From the NCBI GenBank assembly GCA_016720565.1, contig JADKKJ010000011.1:682001-746000 (forward strand): DNA of 64,000 bases, read 5' to 3'. The position numbers and the translations under genes are program-made. The stretch comes from Chitinophagaceae bacterium (GTDB lineage: Bacteria; Bacteroidota; Bacteroidia; Chitinophagales; Chitinophagaceae). Positions 52,053 through 61,273 of this stretch are shown here, piece after piece. The notes beneath the pieces were generated by a model. The model was not told the DNA's origin, searched no databases, and saw only the letters and a program-made list of their open reading frames with translations. Position 1 is the first letter of the stretch. Every line of letters begins with the position of its first letter.

Positions 52053-53693
52053 ATGATCTATAGAAAAATAGCACTTCCACTTTTCTTGTCCCTAATATCC
52101 CTGACCAGCTTCGCAGATAAATATCCGCGCAACTATTCAATAGATATTATTCATTATTCTTTTGAATTAACGCTGTCGGATAATACCGATGAGATCATTG
52201 GGCGGACCACGATCAGCCTGCAATTCAAAACAACTGATGTAAAGCAACTGCGTTTTGACCTGGCCAATAAAACAGATAAGCGGATCGGCAAGGGAATGGT
52301 AGTAGAATCGGTGATGTTTAATAATATGCCACTGGAATTTACCCATGAGAATGATGCCCTGTTCATAAAACTGGGGAAGGGCATGGAAAAAGATCGCCTC
52401 TATTCTTTTGTGGTGAGCTACCGGGGTATCCCCGCGGATGGTTTGCGCATTGGCGCCACCAGATATGGCGATCGTAGTTTCTTCAATGAAAACTGGCCCA
52501 ACCGCACCCGCCACTGGCTGCCAACTGTAGACCATCCCTATGATAAAGCTACCAGCGAATTCATTGTAACAGCTCCAGCACATTATAAAGTAGTTTCTAA
52601 TGGATTATTAATGGAAGAATCAATCATTAATAAAGAGCAGAAGCTCACCCACTGGAAACAATCAGTGCCTGTCTCCTCCTGGTTATTTGTATTAGGAGTT
52701 TGTGATTTCGCAGTGCAATACGTGGATCAGTTTGAAGGCAAGTCAATTCAAACCTGGGTCTATTCGAAAGACCGGGAAGCAGGGTTCTATGATTTTGCCA
52801 GTCCTACCAAACAAGTGCTTGAGTTCTACTCCGCTTATGCAGGCCCGTTTGCCTATGAGAAAATGGCCAGCATACAAACCCCCAGTGTTAATGGAGGTAT
52901 GGAAACCTCCTCTGCGATCTTTTACGGAGAAGACCTGGTAAATGGAAAAAGAGATATCCGTTTAAGAAATGTAGTGATCCATGAACTTGCGCATCAGTGG
53001 TTTGGCAATGCGGTTACCGAATCGACCTGGGATGATGCCTGGCTCAGTGAAGGATTCGCCACCTATTTTACATTGCTGTTCCAGGAATATGCTTACGGTC
53101 ATGATGAATATACAGATGGCCTGAAAAAATCCCGTAAGACCATTCTGGATTTTTACAAGAAGGATTCCAGCTTTACTATTGTTGGCGACCGCACAGCAGA
53201 ACTTGGACCGGTGACCAACAACATGACCTATCAGAAAGGTGCCTGGACCCTGCACATGCTGAGAGAGAAAATGGGCCAGGAGAATTTCAAAAAGGGCATA
53301 CAGGCTTATTATAGGAAGTATTTCAATGCCAATGCCACCACAGATAACCTGATGGAGGAAATGCAGGCATTTTGCAAAGAAAACCTTCAATCATTTTTTG
53401 ACCAGTGGCTGAGGCGCGCTGATGTATTGAAGATCCGAGGTAGCTGGGAATATGATTCCACCGCAAAACAAGTGATCATTAATATAGAGCAGACACAATC
53501 TTCCGGTTTTCTGTTTGATGTGCCGGTGGAATTCCAGCTCATCGACAATGCAGGAAAACCTGGACAACTTGTGAAGTTCAATTTAAATACGAAGACCGCG
53601 CAGTTTAAAATGAGTGCTGCGCAAAAGCCGGTGGCGGTGTTGATTGATCCGAGAACAGTGTTGTTGGGGGACTACTTCTTCCCCCCACTTTGA
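52053..53693 (+). CDS. M1 family metallopeptidase (second of two)
   Basis: 546 residues from the ATG at 52053 with a signal peptide (ALPLFLSLISLTSFAD); an upstream ATG at 51945 would prepend a basic, non-signal region. M1 hallmarks: NGGMETSSAIFY (GxMEN variant with Thr for Asn), HELAHQWFGNAVTESTWDDAWLSEGFATYF with zinc ligands His, His and Glu. It ends with an Ig-like domain (about 435-546). Same order and length as the preceding M1 gene, so a tandem duplication is likely. Its 3' end overlaps the convergent S9 gene by 22 bp. Confidence 0.92.
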   Translation: MIYRKIALPLFLSLISLTSFADKYPRNYSIDIIHYSFELTLSDNTDEIIGRTTISLQFKTTDVKQLRFDLANKTDKRIGKGMVVESVMFNNMPLEFTHENDALFIKLGKGMEKDRLYSFVVSYRGIPADGLRIGATRYGDRSFFNENWPNRTRHWLPTVDHPYDKATSEFIVTAPAHYKVVSNGLLMEESIINKEQKLTHWKQSVPVSSWLFVLGVCDFAVQYVDQFEGKSIQTWVYSKDREAGFYDFASPTKQVLEFYSAYAGPFAYEKMASIQTPSVNGGMETSSAIFYGEDLVNGKRDIRLRNVVIHELAHQWFGNAVTESTWDDAWLSEGFATYFTLLFQEYAYGHDEYTDGLKKSRKTILDFYKKDSSFTIVGDRTAELGPVTNNMTYQKGAWTLHMLREKMGQENFKKGIQAYYRKYFNANATTDNLMEEMQAFCKENLQSFFDQWLRRADVLKIRGSWEYDSTAKQVIINIEQTQSSGFLFDVPVEFQLIDNAGKPGQLVKFNLNTKTAQFKMSAAQKPVAVLIDPRTVLLGDYFFPPL

Positions 53694-56185
53694 TCCATAT
53701 CCCTCACCAACTCTTCCAGATCAACCGGCCTTTCTGTAGTATCATTCAATAACCAGCGACTGAAATGATCTGCTGTTTTCCAGAACCAGTATTCACTCAT
53801 ATCGCCAAATCCATGGCGCTGGTTGGGAAGGGTTAGCATTTCAAATCGTTTGTTTGCCCTTATCAGTGCATTCACTACACGGATCGTATTACTGGGTGAT
53901 ACATTATTATCGATCTCTCCATGGATCAGCAATAAATGGCCTTTCAGATTTTTGGCCAGGTCCTGGTTGCGCTCTATAGAATAGACAAACGTTGTATCTC
54001 CTTTCTCGCTGATCTCCTCTTTTACTCCATTATGCTTTTCACTCCACCAACGATTATAAATAGTGTTATCATGGTTTCCCGCATTACTAACTGCCGCCTT
54101 AAAGAAATCAGGATAGACCAGGATGGCTGCTGTGCTCATAAAGCCTCCGCCACTATGGCCATGGATCCCTACCCTGTTTATATCAATGAAGGAATACCTG
54201 TTAGCCAGCTGCTCGGCCGCGGTTTTTTTATCAGCCAGTCCATAATCGCGGAGATCGCCATATCCATAATTATGATACCATTTACTGCGACCCGGGTGGC
54301 CACCGCGATTACCCACCGTGATCACCACAAATCCTAACTGTGCCAGGCGGTCCATACGATCCATACCACGACCCCATGATTTATTCACCGACTCTGTCTG
54401 CGGTCCAGGATATACATATTCGATCAGGGGATATTTCTTATTGGGATCAAAATCGAATGGTTTATACATTACACCATAGAGATCCGTGATGCCATCATCT
54501 GCTTTCACTTTAAATGGTTCAGGGAATTTATACCCTGCAGCCAGTATGGAAGTAAAATCGGCTGTTTCCAGCTTTGTAATTATCCGACCATTATTATCCA
54601 TCAGGTTACTCTCCGGCACGGTGTTCACCCTGGAGAAATTATTCACGAAGTACTGCTCGTTATCATCCATACTCACAGCATTATCATAATTGCCTTCATT
54701 CAGCAAGGTAAGTCCGCTGCCATCGAAATTCACTTTGTATAAATGCAGGTAGTATGGATCCTCTTTTTCGCCTTTACCCATTCCTTTCTTGTCCATCACG
54801 TTTGCATATTCCCTGCCATTGCCCGTGAAATAAAGCACGCGTTTCTGTTCATCCACGCCTGCTATGGCTTCGCAATGAAAAGGACCTGAAGTGATCTGGT
54901 TCTTCAGTTTGCCCTCGCCATCAAATAAATAAAAATGCCCCCAGCCATCACGCTCACTCCAGTGAATGATCTCTTTGCCATCATTTACCAATACAGGAGT
55001 TTGTATATCTACATAGGTGTTCATCCTTTCTTCGATCACCGGTTTCAGTTTGGCAGTGGCAACTTCCACCCTGCAGATATCGATACGTTTCAGGTCTCGA
55101 CTGGTACGACTTAAATAGAATTCTTTATTGTTACCCAACCATAGCGCAGGAACAAAATCATCATCCCTCGTATTCTTTTTACTGGGACTCCGGAAAATTC
55201 CAATGCTTTGGTCCTTGAATAAACTTACATCCAACTTGACGGGCTTTTTGGTGGCCACATCAAATAGCAGTACCTCTTCTATCGGCGCCTCTTTTTCACC
55301 GGGCATCCAGTATTTGTACGTTTCCAGTGTGGGCCTTGGATCTGCCACACTGTTGATCACCCAAAGGTCTTTTACTTTTCTGTCATCAGACCTTTCCAAT
55401 ACAAAATATTTCGAATCGGGTGACCAGAGTACCCCGGCTGACTTGCGGTCTTTTTTTGTTTTTTCCTTCTCTACGTCCGTCTTTCCAAAATCACCGTCTG
55501 AATAACTGTAATTATCTATTCCATCTGTAGTGATCGCAGTTTCTACGATAGTGGAATCTTTTTCATTGATCTGCGCTTTCTTATAATTCGCAAAATCCAT
55601 CCAGTAGAGATTGTTATAGCGGGCAAAAATAACAATGGAGCTATCGGGTGCTACCGAGGCCCAGGCAGCCCGGCGAAGCGGGCGTTTGAATTCAGTAAGA
55701 TTGGTCAGCGCTCCCGTATTCAAATTATACTCGAAGTAGAAAACCTTATTTTCTTTTTTAGGGGTCGCAGCTTTTTTTGCCGAAGTGTCTTTTATTATTA
55801 CTTCGATGGAGCTTTTTACCTGGAAACGAATGGTATTCTCATCTCCAATGAATTGAAGGCTATCCAGGTTCAGATGCTGACCATCAAACGGGTCCTTAAT
55901 GATTCCCGTAAGCAATGCGGCCAAACGGTCACGATCGAACAATTGTTTTTTATCATTCTTTGCCGGATCTACGATATACCAGTTCCTTCCTTCGGTGGTT
56001 TGATAACTATACCAGAACCTGGTAGACTTTTTCAACCAATGCGGATCAACGGCTGTAGAGAATACCATTTTATCCAGTCGCGAAGGGGAAAACTTTGCGG
56101 CGGCAGCATAATTGGCTTTCTGGTCCTGGGCATTTACTGATATAAATACGAAGAAGGCGATGAGGAGGAGGAGGGGCTTTTTCAT
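53672..56185 (-). CDS. DPP-IV-like S9 prolyl peptidase
   Basis: 837 residues: signal peptide about 1-19 (LLLIAFFVFISVNAQ), an eight-bladed-type N-terminal beta-propeller (about 60-560) and an alpha/beta-hydrolase domain (about 570-837) with the catalytic triad Ser678 (GHSGGG), Asp759 (GEIDNNV) and His791 (QRHGF). The motif order places it in S9B/C. It should release dipeptides or cut at prolines in the periplasm or at the surface. It is the downstream gene of a possible minus-strand unit with the TIM-barrel protein, separated by BIME-like element II. Confidence 0.92.
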   Translation of the reverse strand: MKKPLLLLIAFFVFISVNAQDQKANYAAAAKFSPSRLDKMVFSTAVDPHWLKKSTRFWYSYQTTEGRNWYIVDPAKNDKKQLFDRDRLAALLTGIIKDPFDGQHLNLDSLQFIGDENTIRFQVKSSIEVIIKDTSAKKAATPKKENKVFYFEYNLNTGALTNLTEFKRPLRRAAWASVAPDSSIVIFARYNNLYWMDFANYKKAQINEKDSTIVETAITTDGIDNYSYSDGDFGKTDVEKEKTKKDRKSAGVLWSPDSKYFVLERSDDRKVKDLWVINSVADPRPTLETYKYWMPGEKEAPIEEVLLFDVATKKPVKLDVSLFKDQSIGIFRSPSKKNTRDDDFVPALWLGNNKEFYLSRTSRDLKRIDICRVEVATAKLKPVIEERMNTYVDIQTPVLVNDGKEIIHWSERDGWGHFYLFDGEGKLKNQITSGPFHCEAIAGVDEQKRVLYFTGNGREYANVMDKKGMGKGEKEDPYYLHLYKVNFDGSGLTLLNEGNYDNAVSMDDNEQYFVNNFSRVNTVPESNLMDNNGRIITKLETADFTSILAAGYKFPEPFKVKADDGITDLYGVMYKPFDFDPNKKYPLIEYVYPGPQTESVNKSWGRGMDRMDRLAQLGFVVITVGNRGGHPGRSKWYHNYGYGDLRDYGLADKKTAAEQLANRYSFIDINRVGIHGHSGGGFMSTAAILVYPDFFKAAVSNAGNHDNTIYNRWWSEKHNGVKEEISEKGDTTFVYSIERNQDLAKNLKGHLLLIHGEIDNNVSPSNTIRVVNALIRANKRFEMLTLPNQRHGFGDMSEYWFWKTADHFSRWLLNDTTERPVDLEELVRDMDQSGGKK

Positions 56186-56237
56186 GAGGGGAAATTAAGA
56201 AGAAAGGGGTTATGATGGAGGACCGATGATAAAATAT

Positions 56238-56361
56238 AATAGCCTCTGGCTGCTGGCCACTAGCAGCTAGCTTGTCAGGTTTACGCGAGGTGTTTTTGTT
56301 TCAGATTCAAATCTGCTTCTCATACACTGCTTAAGCTAGAAGCTAGGGGCTAATGGCTTTT
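56238..56361. repeat. BIME-like element II (inverted heptad repeats)
   Basis: Left part 56238-56273 (CTCTGGCTGCTGGCCACTAG then CAGCTAGCTT) and right part 56331-56361 (TTAAGCTAGAAGCTAGGGGC...) are inverted relatives separated by 57 bases. The right part supplies the stop codon of the TIM-barrel gene. Confidence 0.65.
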
Positions 56362-58314
56362 CAGAATCCAACCCCTACCACCCTTCACCAAGTGAAAATT
56401 CCTCTTCGTATCCTTCATCTCCTCTTTCTGTTCCTTCGAGAAAAATCCGCTGTTCCGTGCCAGCTCCCATTCCCGTATGGCATCCAGCAATTGGCCGGCA
56501 ATTGGGTTTTTCCGCAGCGCCTGCGGACTGGCCACCATGGCGAAGCCGGCATTATAGGCTGCGGAGCGGGCCAGCATCCATTCCATTTCGGCCAGTGTGG
56601 TCTTCTCTGTTAGTAAATACCAGCCCAGCATATGCGGCATGAAGTTTCGGTCGAACAATGACTGGTTATCGATCCGGTATTGCTGCATGCTCTCATTGAA
56701 ACCGCCATACCAGGGTTCGCCCCAGTTATAATAAGAACACATATGCCAGAAATAGGATTTGCTGATGCTGGTTCCGTAGATGACCGGGTGTTTGACCCGG
56801 TCGTAGATCTCTTTGGCAAATAGTTCAACGCCATAATCTCCTTCACCGGTACCTACTCCCCCTTCAAACCCATCAAAATCGAAATGATCCACGCCGGTTT
56901 CATTCAGCAGGTTGGCAAAATTGATGGCCACTTCTTTCTGCATCTCAATATTGGGGAAGAACACGCCATAATCGTGGTCGATGAGTTTATCCACCTGTTC
57001 ACTGGCAATATGTGCAGATGCCACCGTACCAAAAGCGCCACGTTTACATCCCAATAATAAATAGGGTGGCTCTTGTGTAGCGCTATCATATTGTATAAGT
57101 TCCCTGCCTATTCTTACTGTACGCAGATGATTGGATCCCTGTTTTTTAAAAATACTACCCGAGTTTACTTCAATGCTTGTTTGCAAGGCATCAATTGCTT
57201 TTATGCTGGCAGAACCCGTGATCATCAATCGTGGATCAGGAACAGGTGTAACATAAGGGTCGTTTGTATTAATGAAATTAGAAAGTACATGTATACCCAT
57301 GAAGAGTCCGGCCTTATGCGCCTTCTCCACACATTGTTTTAAACCCGCTCTTCCATTGGGAAATTGCGCGCTGTCTAATACAAAATGCCCCCAGCTTTTA
57401 AAGGGACCTTCATGATAAAGAGAGATCAGTCCGGCTCTTTTTGTATAGCCGATCATCTCATCCACTTCATTTTCTTTAAAAGAAGAGATGAGATAAGAAC
57501 GGCCAAAAAGATCCGAGCGTTTGAACCATTTACCATGCACAATGGGATGAGGAAGTCCTTCCGACAGTTCGATCTGTTCTATACGGTCCAGTGTTTTTGG
57601 TTCACTGCACAGGAACAAAGCGATTTTTGAACCCACTACCGTTTCTCCTTTCATTCTTTTCACCGGCATATTGGGGTATTGCCCGTTCCATCCATCCACA
57701 AGCCGGTCGCGATCACGGTTGATGGTATAGGCATTCAAAATACTTCCCCAGTGGGTTTTAATAGCGGCCAATCCCCTCCCCCAATAAGACCCTTCATTAT
57801 TCTGGTAGTTCCCTCCCAGGGTTTTAATGTTCAGCACCTGTATACCCAGCGCAATACTATCATCTCTTACCACACCAATGACCTCCCCCACTGTTTTATG
57901 GACGGTGATGGGAATAGGTCCCCAGATCACTGCTTCAATAAGTGAAGCAGGTTCAGCGCGGATAATTTCAAAACTCAGGTGAGTGGGTTTTGCTTTTACC
58001 CTTACCTGGATATAAGCGCCAACAGAAGCATATTCCAGTTTAAGGATGGATCTTTTCTTATCATAGAATAGCGAGCTGGGCTTAAAGTGCTGACCCTTGC
58101 TTACGAGGGTGATCAAAGGAGCGCTGCTATCTTTTGAAATATAGTTTTTGGTGGTTCCCGTATTCTTCCATTCTATTATTTCGCCCTTATCGTTTAATGA
58201 AAGGATGAATTCTTTTGTAAGAAGAACAGCAGGGCCTTTCCCCGGACTTAGCTGGGCGGAAACAGATAGCGAAAACAAATGAATGAAAAAAGCAATGACA
58301 AGGCAGGAGCGCAT
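56350..58314 (-). CDS. Exported glycoside-hydrolase-like TIM-barrel protein
   Basis: 654 residues with a signal peptide (about 1-20, FFIHLFSLSVSAQ). The N-terminal half (about 25-250) is beta-rich. A TIM-barrel-like core follows (about 265-560) with LYHEGPFKSWGHFVLDSAQFPNG, GLFMGIHVLSNFIN and an acidic strand end VDHFDFDGFEGGVG that could hold catalytic Asp/Glu residues. No exact GH family is recognised; resemblance is to GH36/GH97-like architectures. The last codons and stop fall in BIME-like element II. Substrate unknown. Confidence 0.6.
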   Translation of the reverse strand: MRSCLVIAFFIHLFSLSVSAQLSPGKGPAVLLTKEFILSLNDKGEIIEWKNTGTTKNYISKDSSAPLITLVSKGQHFKPSSLFYDKKRSILKLEYASVGAYIQVRVKAKPTHLSFEIIRAEPASLIEAVIWGPIPITVHKTVGEVIGVVRDDSIALGIQVLNIKTLGGNYQNNEGSYWGRGLAAIKTHWGSILNAYTINRDRDRLVDGWNGQYPNMPVKRMKGETVVGSKIALFLCSEPKTLDRIEQIELSEGLPHPIVHGKWFKRSDLFGRSYLISSFKENEVDEMIGYTKRAGLISLYHEGPFKSWGHFVLDSAQFPNGRAGLKQCVEKAHKAGLFMGIHVLSNFINTNDPYVTPVPDPRLMITGSASIKAIDALQTSIEVNSGSIFKKQGSNHLRTVRIGRELIQYDSATQEPPYLLLGCKRGAFGTVASAHIASEQVDKLIDHDYGVFFPNIEMQKEVAINFANLLNETGVDHFDFDGFEGGVGTGEGDYGVELFAKEIYDRVKHPVIYGTSISKSYFWHMCSYYNWGEPWYGGFNESMQQYRIDNQSLFDRNFMPHMLGWYLLTEKTTLAEMEWMLARSAAYNAGFAMVASPQALRKNPIAGQLLDAIREWELARNSGFFSKEQKEEMKDTKRNFHLVKGGRGWILKSH

Positions 58315-59436
58315 GGGTTGGAGTTGGGTGAAAGCAAATGCTTGCGAAATAAAAGTATTAAATTAGGGACAAATTCCCCTTTCCTGGAAGCAGAACCCAA
58401 CAATGACCAACAAAAGCTATTTGCCACGATCAGGCAACTGATCATGGTGGTGGTCATTTTGGTGCTTGCCCTGGTTGGAGCCTTGTTTTATCTAATAAAA
58501 GGGCATAACGCTTCAGCAAATAATAATTCAACTAATATCTCAATTAGTCCGGCAGCAGAAACAAAAACTGGCATTGACTATTGGGAGGCGCCAAGACTTT
58601 CTTCCATCACCGACCCCGCCAGATCAGCCCTGGTTAAATATGGAGCGGACCTTATCGCGCATACCGCCAAATACCTGGGACCCGAGGGATCTATATTACA
58701 AATCAGCAACGGAATGAATTGCCAGAACTGCCATCTGGATGCGGGCACAAAAATATACGGCAATAATTTTGGCTCCGTGGCGTCCACCTATCCTTCTTTC
58801 AAGCCCCGAAGCGGTATCATTGAATCCACTGTATTTCGGGTGAATGATTGCCTGAAAAGAAGCATGAACGGGAAACCACTGGATTCTTTGAGTCAGGAAA
58901 TGAAAGCCATCACCGCTTATTTTGATTTTTTAGGCGAAGGGGTTCCCAAAGGAAAGAAAGTAATTGGTTCTGGATTAAAGGACCTTCCTAATCTGGACCG
59001 TGCAGCTGATCCTGGAAAAGGAAAGGTCGTTTTCCTTCTTCGCTGCCAGGTTTGCCATGGCGAAAATGGTCAGGGACAAAAGCTGGCAGGAGAAAAAGAA
59101 TACCTGTTTCCTCCGCTGTGGGGAGATCATAGCTATAATGATGGGGCCGGAATATTTCGCATCAGCAGTTTTGCGAAATATGTAAAATACAATATGCCGA
59201 AGGGTACTGTATTTGATGCACCTGTACTCAGCGATGAAGAAGCCTGGGATGTAGCCGCTTTTGTAAATTCACAACCACGACCGCATTATGATAATAAAAA
59301 GGATTGGCCCGATATCAGCAAAAAACCCGCTGATTATCCTTTCGGTCCTTTTAAAGATAGCTTCAGCGAGACACAGCATAAATACGGACCTTTTCCACCA
59401 ATTATAGCCGCGCAGAAAAAACAGGCCACGAAATAA
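58279..59436 (+). CDS. TsdA-like dihaem thiosulfate dehydrogenase
   Basis: The open frame gives 385 residues, but its first about 13 lie antisense to the signal peptide of the divergent TIM-barrel gene, so the true start is probably downstream (for example a TTG at 58318, 58324 or 58342). A membrane anchor is at about 56-74. Haem 1: CQNCH (148-152) in NGMNCQNCHLDAGTK; the TsdA-specific Cys ligand segment is FRVNDCLKRSMNGKPL with Cys191. Haem 2: CQVCHG (256-260) with a candidate Met in KYNMPKG. TsdA oxidises two thiosulfates to tetrathionate, or runs in reverse. A SoxB-like gene starts two bases after its stop. Confidence 0.85.
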   Translation: MNEKSNDKAGAHGLELGESKCLRNKSIKLGTNSPFLEAEPNNDQQKLFATIRQLIMVVVILVLALVGALFYLIKGHNASANNNSTNISISPAAETKTGIDYWEAPRLSSITDPARSALVKYGADLIAHTAKYLGPEGSILQISNGMNCQNCHLDAGTKIYGNNFGSVASTYPSFKPRSGIIESTVFRVNDCLKRSMNGKPLDSLSQEMKAITAYFDFLGEGVPKGKKVIGSGLKDLPNLDRAADPGKGKVVFLLRCQVCHGENGQGQKLAGEKEYLFPPLWGDHSYNDGAGIFRISSFAKYVKYNMPKGTVFDAPVLSDEEAWDVAAFVNSQPRPHYDNKKDWPDISKKPADYPFGPFKDSFSETQHKYGPFPPIIAAQKKQATK

Positions 59437-59437
59437 A

Positions 59438-61099
59438 ATGAACAAGCAGAGAAGGACCTTCATTAAAAACATTGGTTTATTAAGCGCAGCAGCCTGCAGC
59501 ACCCAGGGCTTATCTGCTATGGACCTGCTGGAAGATGATAAAAATATTATTTCCCTCTCCATTTTACAAACCACCGATGTCCATTGCCAGATACATCCTC
59601 ATGATGAATTATTCTGGGAGCATGGGAAAATGGTCTTTCGTAAAACCGGTGGCTACGCGCAACTGGCCAGCTATCTAAAAAAACAACGCGCACTAAACTC
59701 AACTAGTTTTTTAATTGATACCGGCGATATGTTCCAGGGCTCTGAGCTCTCGGTTAAAACAACCGGTAAAGCTATGGTTCCCATTCTTAATGAATTGGGT
59801 TATGATCTTTATTTACCCGGCAACTGGGAGGTGATCTATTATAAAAAAGCCATGCAGGAATTGCTGGGCGCATTAAATGGCCCTAAGGTTTGCGCAAACA
59901 TGTACCACGATGCGGGCGACGGTAAAAAAGGAGAACTGATCTTCAAACCCTATCATATCTGGGAAGAAAAAGGTATTAAGATCGGTTTCATCGGATATAC
60001 GGATCCCTGGGTGCCCATCCGGCAGTCACCTAATTATAGTAAAGGCATTGTATATAGCAGGCCGGAAGACAATCTTCCTGAATATGTGAAACTGCTTCGT
60101 GAAAAAGAGCAGTGTGCTTTTGTTATAATACTGGCTCACCTGGGACTTTCCCAACAGATCAGCCTGGCTAATATGCCAGAATGCAAAGGAGTGGATTATA
60201 TTTTAGGAGGCGATACGCATGAACGCGTTCGCGAGCCCATAAAATGTAAATATGCAAAAGTGGTGGAGCCCGGGGCCTTTGGTTCTTTTGTAGGCAAACT
60301 GGACCTGCAATTTAAAAATGGAAAACTGGTTCGGGACAACTATGAATTAGTGGAGATCGGCGCAGATAAATATACGCCGGATGAAAAGATCGGCGCTATC
60401 ATCAAAGAAAATGAAAAGCCGTTTCAGCAGAACATAGAAAACATTGTCGGCTACAGCACCATTCCACTTTACCGATACTTCGTTGTGGAAAATACCATTG
60501 ATACGCTGGTGCTGAATGCCCTTCACTGGCAATTGCCGGAGATTGATGTAGTACTCTCCAATGGGTTTCGGTTCTGCCCTCCAAGAAATACGCCGGATAC
60601 TACTGGAAATATTCCCATCACTGAAGGTTATGTATATGATATGTTGCCGGTGAACAGTACGGTGCGAAAGGCAAAAGTAAGCGGGAAGCAGGTCAGGGAT
60701 TGGATGGAAAGGGAATTGAATAATGTGTTTGCTGAGAATGCGGCGGATCGCTTAGGCGGATGGGTGATCAAGTTCAAAGGCATGGAAGTAAGTTTCAGGG
60801 CCTTTGCCAAATATGGAGACAGGGTACAGAAAATAAAGATCGGCGGAGAACCAATAGAGAATGAGAAGATCTATTCCATCTGCGCCTGCGAAAGAGAGGG
60901 CGACCCATCGGATATGTTGTGCCGAATGAGAAATGTGAAAGAGGCCAGCAACACACCCTATAGTTTACACCAGGTGCTGTTTGATTATTTAAAAACAAAT
61001 TCTCCGGTAACACCAACTCCGCCTCATGCGGCCATCATTTTAGATGGACCAGAAAATATGCTCACACAGGTGAGGGGGGTGGATTATAAATTCAGATAG
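59438..61099 (+). CDS. SoxB-like thiosulfohydrolase (metallophosphatase superfamily)
   Basis: 553 residues with a twin-arginine-type leader (KQRRTFIKNIGLLSAAA). Dimanganese-site motifs follow: QTTDVHCQIHPHDE, IDTGDMFQGSE, LPGNWEVIYYKK, ILAHLGLS and LGGDTHERVREPI; the C-terminal 5'-nucleotidase-type domain has DVVLSNGFRFCPP and the SoxB-like CEREGDPSDMLCR. SoxB hydrolyses sulfate from the SoxY-bound cysteine S-thiosulfonate, but no SoxXAYZ is in the window. The 2 bp spacing to tsdA implies co-transcription. A plain 5'-nucleotidase is the main alternative, less likely given the NWE and CEREGDP motifs. Confidence 0.75.
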   Translation: MNKQRRTFIKNIGLLSAAACSTQGLSAMDLLEDDKNIISLSILQTTDVHCQIHPHDELFWEHGKMVFRKTGGYAQLASYLKKQRALNSTSFLIDTGDMFQGSELSVKTTGKAMVPILNELGYDLYLPGNWEVIYYKKAMQELLGALNGPKVCANMYHDAGDGKKGELIFKPYHIWEEKGIKIGFIGYTDPWVPIRQSPNYSKGIVYSRPEDNLPEYVKLLREKEQCAFVIILAHLGLSQQISLANMPECKGVDYILGGDTHERVREPIKCKYAKVVEPGAFGSFVGKLDLQFKNGKLVRDNYELVEIGADKYTPDEKIGAIIKENEKPFQQNIENIVGYSTIPLYRYFVVENTIDTLVLNALHWQLPEIDVVLSNGFRFCPPRNTPDTTGNIPITEGYVYDMLPVNSTVRKAKVSGKQVRDWMERELNNVFAENAADRLGGWVIKFKGMEVSFRAFAKYGDRVQKIKIGGEPIENEKIYSICACEREGDPSDMLCRMRNVKEASNTPYSLHQVLFDYLKTNSPVTPTPPHAAIILDGPENMLTQVRGVDYKFR

Positions 61100-61273
61100 G
61101 ATCGCTGCGTAGTGAATTATCCAAACGGGGAGCAATTACCCCGTATTTGCTAAGAAAACCCTGCAACCTGCTGTTTTATTCGGCCGTCTCCAATTTGGCA
61201 GGCTTCCTGCCTTATATGTAACTTTATGACTATACAGTTATCTTTAATAATTAGTCATTATCACTAAACACTA

